From contig JAZDFC010000037.1 in NCBI GenBank assembly GCA_043808235.1, forward strand, positions 13,734 to 77,733: a stretch of 64,000 bases of DNA. Reading direction: 5' to 3'. Positions within the stretch are counted from its first letter, which is position 1; every line of letters starts with the position of its first letter. Origin of the DNA: JAZDFC01 sp043808235 (GTDB lineage: Bacteria > Bacteroidota > Ignavibacteria > Ignavibacteriales > Melioribacteraceae). Shown here one piece after another: positions 60,217-64,000 of the stretch. Below the pieces are notes generated by a model. The model worked only from the letters and a program-made list of their open reading frames with translations. It searched no databases and had not been told where the DNA came from. Made by a program: the position numbers and the translations under genes.

Positions 60217-61203
60217 ATGGCAAGCTATCCAACAAAAAGATTACGCAGATTAAGATATAATCCATTAGTACGCGACATGGTTCGCGAAACATCACTTTCA
60301 AAAAACGATTTGATTTATCCGTTGTTTGTTGTACCGGGCGAAAAAGTCAAAAATGAAGTCCGCTCGATGCCGGGAGTTTTCCAAATGTCGATTGATGTTG
60401 TGGTTGAGGAATGCAAAGATTTGGAGAAGCTCGGAATTCCTGCAATAATTTTATTCGGCATTCCCGAACATAAGGATGAAGTTGGTTCCGGCGCTTACGA
60501 TCCCGAAGGAATTATCCAGAATGCGGTTAGAGCGATTAAAAAGGAAGTGAAAAAACTTCTCGTCATTACCGATGTGTGTCTATGTGAATATACTTCCCAC
60601 GGACACTGTGGTGTGCTTGACGGAGAAAATATTTTAAATGACCCGACAGTTGAGTTGTTGGTAAAAGAATCAGTAAGTCATGCAAAAGCAGGTGCAGATA
60701 TAATTGCCCCATCGGATATGATGGATGGAAGAATCGCTGCAATAAGAAAGGGATTGGATGAAAACGGATTCGAGCGAATTCCGATTTTAAGTTACGCTGT
60801 AAAATACGCTTCGGGTTATTACGGACCTTTCCGTGATGCCGCCGAATCGGCTCCGGCGTTTGGCGATAGAAGGTCGCATCAAATGGATGTAGCAAATTCC
60901 GACGAAGCATTGCGTGAAGCTGAAAGCGATATTGAAGAAGGCGCCGACATAATAATGGTAAAACCGGCAGGCCCATATCTTGATATTATAAAAAGAGTAA
61001 AGGATAAATTTGCAATGCCAACCGCTGCTTACCAGGTAAGCGGTGAATACGCAATGATTAAAGCTGCCGGCAAACTTGGCTGGATTGACGAAGAGAGAGT
61101 AATGGTTGAATCACTCATCGCAATTAAACGAGCAGGCGCTGACATGATTTTAACTTATTTTGCAAAAGACATTGCCGACTATTTGGATAAAACGAAATCA
61201 TAG
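60217..61203 (+). CDS. hemB: Porphobilinogen synthase (5-aminolevulinate dehydratase)
   Basis: Condenses two 5-aminolevulinates to porphobilinogen. 328 residues from ATG 60217, which follows AAAAGGAG; the frame is open from 60181 without a better start. The segment DVCLCEYTSHGHCGVL has the three cysteines of zinc-dependent enzymes; the Schiff-base lysines are in AVKYASGYYGPF and MVKPAGPYLDI. It is the last heme gene in the window. Confidence 0.96.
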   Translation: MASYPTKRLRRLRYNPLVRDMVRETSLSKNDLIYPLFVVPGEKVKNEVRSMPGVFQMSIDVVVEECKDLEKLGIPAIILFGIPEHKDEVGSGAYDPEGIIQNAVRAIKKEVKKLLVITDVCLCEYTSHGHCGVLDGENILNDPTVELLVKESVSHAKAGADIIAPSDMMDGRIAAIRKGLDENGFERIPILSYAVKYASGYYGPFRDAAESAPAFGDRRSHQMDVANSDEALREAESDIEEGADIIMVKPAGPYLDIIKRVKDKFAMPTAAYQVSGEYAMIKAAGKLGWIDEERVMVESLIAIKRAGADMILTYFAKDIADYLDKTKS

Positions 61204-61270
61204 TTCTTGCCCATAATCCGTTGAGTGAAAAGGAATAAGAGAATGACGAACAAGACACGATAAATTTTTT

Positions 61271-62572
61271 ATGAAAGACGACGATATTGAGAATCCGGTA
61301 ATATTGCCCCCGGAGGACGGAAGTTTAAAAAGATTTATGCCTGAAATTAGAGGCAAGTTCAGCATGAAAAATACTTTTGCCGCATTAAAATATTCGAATT
61401 ATAGATTATGGTTTTGGGGACAAATGATTTCGCTGTTCGGTTCGTGGATGCAGACAACAGCGCTGGCGTTTTTTATTTTCGAACTCACAAAATCTCCCGC
61501 ATACCTTGGTTATGTTGGTTTTGCAAGCGGAGTTCCGGCGTGGTTTTTTTCTTTTTACGGTGGAGTGGCTGCCGACCGGATGTCGCGTAAGAAAATATTA
61601 CTTTATACTCAATCCGCAATGATGCTACTCGCGATATTTTTAGCTGTTCTTACTTTCACAAATCTTATTCTACCGTGGCATTTATTGGTACTCGCATTTT
61701 TACAAGGAATTGCAGTTGCCTTCGATGCGCCAACCCGTCATGCCCTGGTAAACGAATTAGTCGATAAGGAAGAACTTGGCAATGCCATTGCGCTTAACTC
61801 AACAATGTTCAACACAGCAACAGCAATTGGTCCCGCGCTTGGTGGAATAACTTACGCAATATTTGGTCCGGCATGGTGTTTTACAATAAACGGGATTTCA
61901 TTTATCGCGGTTATCGTAAATTTGATGAGGATGAGATTAAAACCGCTTGTCATCCCGCAGAATACTCATTCAACGCTTCATCAATTTGTAGAAGGAATTA
62001 CATATTTAAAATCGCGTAAAGAAATACTTGCCATCCTTTCGATTACTACATTAGTAAGTGTATTCGGGATGGGATTGGTAACGCTTTTCCCTGCATGGGC
62101 TGTTGACATACTTCACGGCAATTCCACGACGAATGGATTCCTTCAATCTGCGCGGGGATTAGGAGCGGTGATTTTCGCTTTAATCATCGCAACAATTTAT
62201 AAGTATATTAAAAGAGGAAAATATTTACTGATGAGCGCTTTAACGCTTCCCGTTTTAATTTTCATATTCTCTTTCAACAGATCGCTGATAATTTCAATTT
62301 TACTGCTGGTGTTAATCGGCGGGATTATAATCATGCACTTTAATCTTGCAAACGGAATGATACAAACAATCGTTGATGAACAATTCCGCGGTAGGATAAT
62401 GAGTTTTTATACATTCACTTTTTTTGCACTCTTCCCTATCGGCTCATTATGGATAGGCAGCATTGCAGAACACTTCGGCTCACCCGCAGCAATAATGATT
62501 AACTCAATAATTCTATTTATATGCGTGGTTGGAATTAGGTTGTTGTATCCCAAACTGTTAAAAATCAAATAG
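61271..62572 (+). CDS. MFS transporter (DHA3/EntS-like)
   Basis: A 433-residue membrane protein with about twelve hydrophobic segments. N-terminal NYRLWFWGQMISLFGSWMQ and GVAADRMSRKKIL, then FLQGIAVAFDAPTRHALVNELV and NAIALNSTMFNTATAIGPALGG, are typical of the MFS_3 (enterobactin exporter EntS-like) group. The substrate cannot be told from the sequence. Short hydrophilic N-terminus with acidic MKDDDIENP. Its last 8 bases overlap the convergent PIN-domain gene. Confidence 0.88.
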   Translation: MKDDDIENPVILPPEDGSLKRFMPEIRGKFSMKNTFAALKYSNYRLWFWGQMISLFGSWMQTTALAFFIFELTKSPAYLGYVGFASGVPAWFFSFYGGVAADRMSRKKILLYTQSAMMLLAIFLAVLTFTNLILPWHLLVLAFLQGIAVAFDAPTRHALVNELVDKEELGNAIALNSTMFNTATAIGPALGGITYAIFGPAWCFTINGISFIAVIVNLMRMRLKPLVIPQNTHSTLHQFVEGITYLKSRKEILAILSITTLVSVFGMGLVTLFPAWAVDILHGNSTTNGFLQSARGLGAVIFALIIATIYKYIKRGKYLLMSALTLPVLIFIFSFNRSLIISILLLVLIGGIIIMHFNLANGMIQTIVDEQFRGRIMSFYTFTFFALFPIGSLWIGSIAEHFGSPAAIMINSIILFICVVGIRLLYPKLLKIK

Positions 62573-63080
62573 ACTTGAATTTACAACTGAATTGAATCCC
62601 GACTTCTTTGATAAATTTAAAATCGTCAATACATCTTACTCTCATATTTTCACAAACATTGGGTATCCTAATTCTGGATGAGGTTGGGTCGGCATTTTTT
62701 CCTTCTTTTGTAACAACAGTTGCCATTTCATCAATGGCATGTGCAATTACCCAAGGATCGGCGATTGATCGACCTTTTATATCATCTACAAGTCTCCGAT
62801 GCCTTTCATCAAAATTAAATATTTCTTTAAGACATTTTTGTACTTTCTCTGTAATATCACGAATAGGAATCGAGGATGCTTTTAGCCATTGAGATAATTG
62901 ATCATCTGTTTTCTCAATTTCTTCTTTTACCATTCGTGAAATAAAAATTCTATTACTCTTTCCAAGTTCGTCAATTATATCCCAATACTCATAACAAAAA
63001 TCAGGGCAATAATATTTATTCCATGCCTCTATGAAAAAATTTGTATCAAGGCAATAAAGTTTAGTTTCGGTGTCTTTCAT
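62565..63080 (-). CDS. PIN-domain protein (DUF4411-like), putative toxin
   Basis: A 171-residue PIN-fold RNase-like protein. Acidic residues expected at the metal site are visible: YCLDTNFFIEAW, the VKEEIEK segment and SIADPWVIAHA; the ATVVTKE and PNVC regions match the DUF4411 group, whose members pair with ImmA/IrrE-type genes. Its ATG overlaps the upstream metallopeptidase stop by one base (TAATG), so they are coexpressed. Toxic or regulatory activity is inferred from the family. Confidence 0.8.
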   Translation of the reverse strand: MKDTETKLYCLDTNFFIEAWNKYYCPDFCYEYWDIIDELGKSNRIFISRMVKEEIEKTDDQLSQWLKASSIPIRDITEKVQKCLKEIFNFDERHRRLVDDIKGRSIADPWVIAHAIDEMATVVTKEGKNADPTSSRIRIPNVCENMRVRCIDDFKFIKEVGIQFSCKFKSI

Positions 63081-64000
63081 TAATAAACATACTGTTCGAA
63101 TTTTGGGAAATGATTTATTTTAGTATTCAACAAAGTACTAGCTTCAGAACCTGAGATCCTTCCTCCTTTATAAAAATTAAAAATGATTTGGGCAAACATT
63201 TTCCCGTTACGTTTCAATTTTAATAAGTAGGGATTTGGAAAACCAGTTTTTATTTTCTCTGCATCTAACTCTAGGTACTGAAAGTATTTGCTTGATGCCT
63301 CTTTTTTAAAAATTTCAAATTGCTGAATGGATATTTTCCCTAATTTTAGAAATCTCATTATTGCAGCATAATTACTTACTCCAAACCTTAGGGACACCTC
63401 TTCAATTATTGAATAGGTGATATCTTCAGAAGCATTAACAATTTCATACATTTCATTTTCCGGCATTAACGCACACGCAGCAATATCATTACAAAATATC
63501 TCAATAGGATCATAAGTAGAAACATCTCGGAAATCAATTCCAATATCCGAGGAAATTCCAGAGGCTTTTATCCATAAATGCGCTAATTCATGCACAAGTG
63601 TAAATAGACGAGAGGATTTATAATCCGAGCTGTTAATAAAAATAAATGGAACAAGGGAATCAGCAATAGCAAATCCTTTTACTTCCTCAACATCTAATTT
63701 CAATCGAGTATGATAAAAACTGCTTTGAGATATAAAAATTCTATTATTTTCGGATTTCTCAATCCAATACTTCAGTGGATCTTTTTGAGCTTCTTTTGAA
63801 TTAATTCTTAATGTCTTCCGAATGTCTTCGGCAATTATTTTTGATGACACTGTTTGATTAAATTTCCCAATAAATTTTAATGACTGTTCATTTTCTGTTT
63901 GGTATAACTCTTTAAGCCATGCTTGCTTCTCTTGAACCTCTCTCATCATAAAAACTAATGCGGTACTATAAATATTTTTATTCCTACTCCTAAAATCCCT
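63080..64000 (-). CDS. ImmA/IrrE-family metallopeptidase (partial; N-terminus beyond right edge)
   Basis: Reverse-strand frame of at least 306 codons, open to the window edge. The metallopeptidase motif LVHELAHLW (HExxH) is near the middle, with the third-ligand region EIFCNDIAACALMPE downstream. The first ATG in the window is at 63949, but the 17 codons before it are open and encode DFRSRN..., a segment typical of full-length COG2856 proteins, which have an N-terminal HTH domain. So the real start, and probably a helix-turn-helix domain, lie outside the window. Such proteins often cleave a repressor or pair with toxins; the PIN gene is its partner. Confidence 0.82.
   Translation of the reverse strand, partial: RDFRSRNKNIYSTALVFMMREVQEKQAWLKELYQTENEQSLKFIGKFNQTVSSKIIAEDIRKTLRINSKEAQKDPLKYWIEKSENNRIFISQSSFYHTRLKLDVEEVKGFAIADSLVPFIFINSSDYKSSRLFTLVHELAHLWIKASGISSDIGIDFRDVSTYDPIEIFCNDIAACALMPENEMYEIVNASEDITYSIIEEVSLRFGVSNYAAIMRFLKLGKISIQQFEIFKKEASSKYFQYLELDAEKIKTGFPNPYLLKLKRNGKMFAQIIFNFYKGGRISGSEASTLLNTKINHFPKFEQYVY

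Noticed and set aside
1..64000. tRNA, rRNA, CRISPR arrays, insertion sequences, integrases
   Set aside because: Intergenic stretches were scanned by eye for tRNA T-loop motifs, regularly spaced repeats and transposase-like frames; none was convincing.

Overview
The window looks like a chromosomal segment of an anaerobic or facultative, AT-rich bacterium of the Bacteroidota/Ignavibacteriota (Chlorobi-related) side of the tree. The evidence is several -7 promoter boxes of the Bacteroidota type TAnnTTTG, peptidase and lipoprotein families typical of that group, and a very large set of multiheme c-type cytochromes such as is reported from Ignavibacteria and metal-reducing bacteria. No rRNA, tRNA, CRISPR array or transposase is visible, so the assignment is inference.

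Layout. (1) 1-7.9 kb, minus strand: a branched-chain amino acid operon in the order leader peptide, ilvD, ilvB, ilvN, ilvC, leuB, leuA (leuA runs off the left edge). It is headed by a recognisable promoter and an unannotated 53-residue Ile/Leu/Val-rich leader peptide with mutually exclusive RNA stems. (2) 8.1-8.6 kb: a RelE-type toxin-antitoxin pair. (3) 8.9-14.7 kb, plus strand: thrA (aspartokinase-homoserine dehydrogenase fusion), asd, thrB, thrC. (4) 14.9-18.1 kb, minus strand: metY and metX behind a long leader that holds a promoter, a Met/Cys-rich 15-residue ORF, an intrinsic terminator, a SAM-I riboswitch and a second terminator. (5) 18.1-20.2 kb: one polypeptide with chorismate mutase, prephenate dehydratase and DAHP synthase domains.

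(6) 20.7-41.7 kb, plus strand: a respiratory/electron-transfer island. It has a Tat-exported ferredoxin, an NrfD/HybB quinol-type membrane subunit, seven multiheme cytochromes (82 CXXCH plus one CX4CH and one CX3CH motif by my count), two b-type cytochrome modules (one free-standing, one fused to a 16-heme protein), an outer-membrane barrel and a two-rhodanese lipoprotein. Interleaved is a regulatory set: a histidine kinase with two candidate c-type heme motifs in its sensor domain and a Cys-rich insertion in its ATPase domain, two response regulators fused to lipoyl-lysine-less GcvH-like domains, and a sigma-54 activator followed by a textbook -24/-12 promoter. This is the best candidate in the window for an undescribed system.

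(7) 41.8-61.2 kb: heme biosynthesis (hemX-like gene, hemA, hemC, hemD, hemE, hemN, hemH, a HemY-type protoporphyrinogen oxidase, hemB), which plausibly supplies the cytochromes. It is interrupted by a damaged MNT-HEPN module, two lipoproteins of unknown function, three tandem M3 oligopeptidases and a second toxin-antitoxin pair. (8) 61.3-64 kb: an MFS exporter and a PIN-domain/ImmA-IrrE pair that runs off the right edge. Short palindromic intergenic repeats of several families are scattered through the biosynthetic region.
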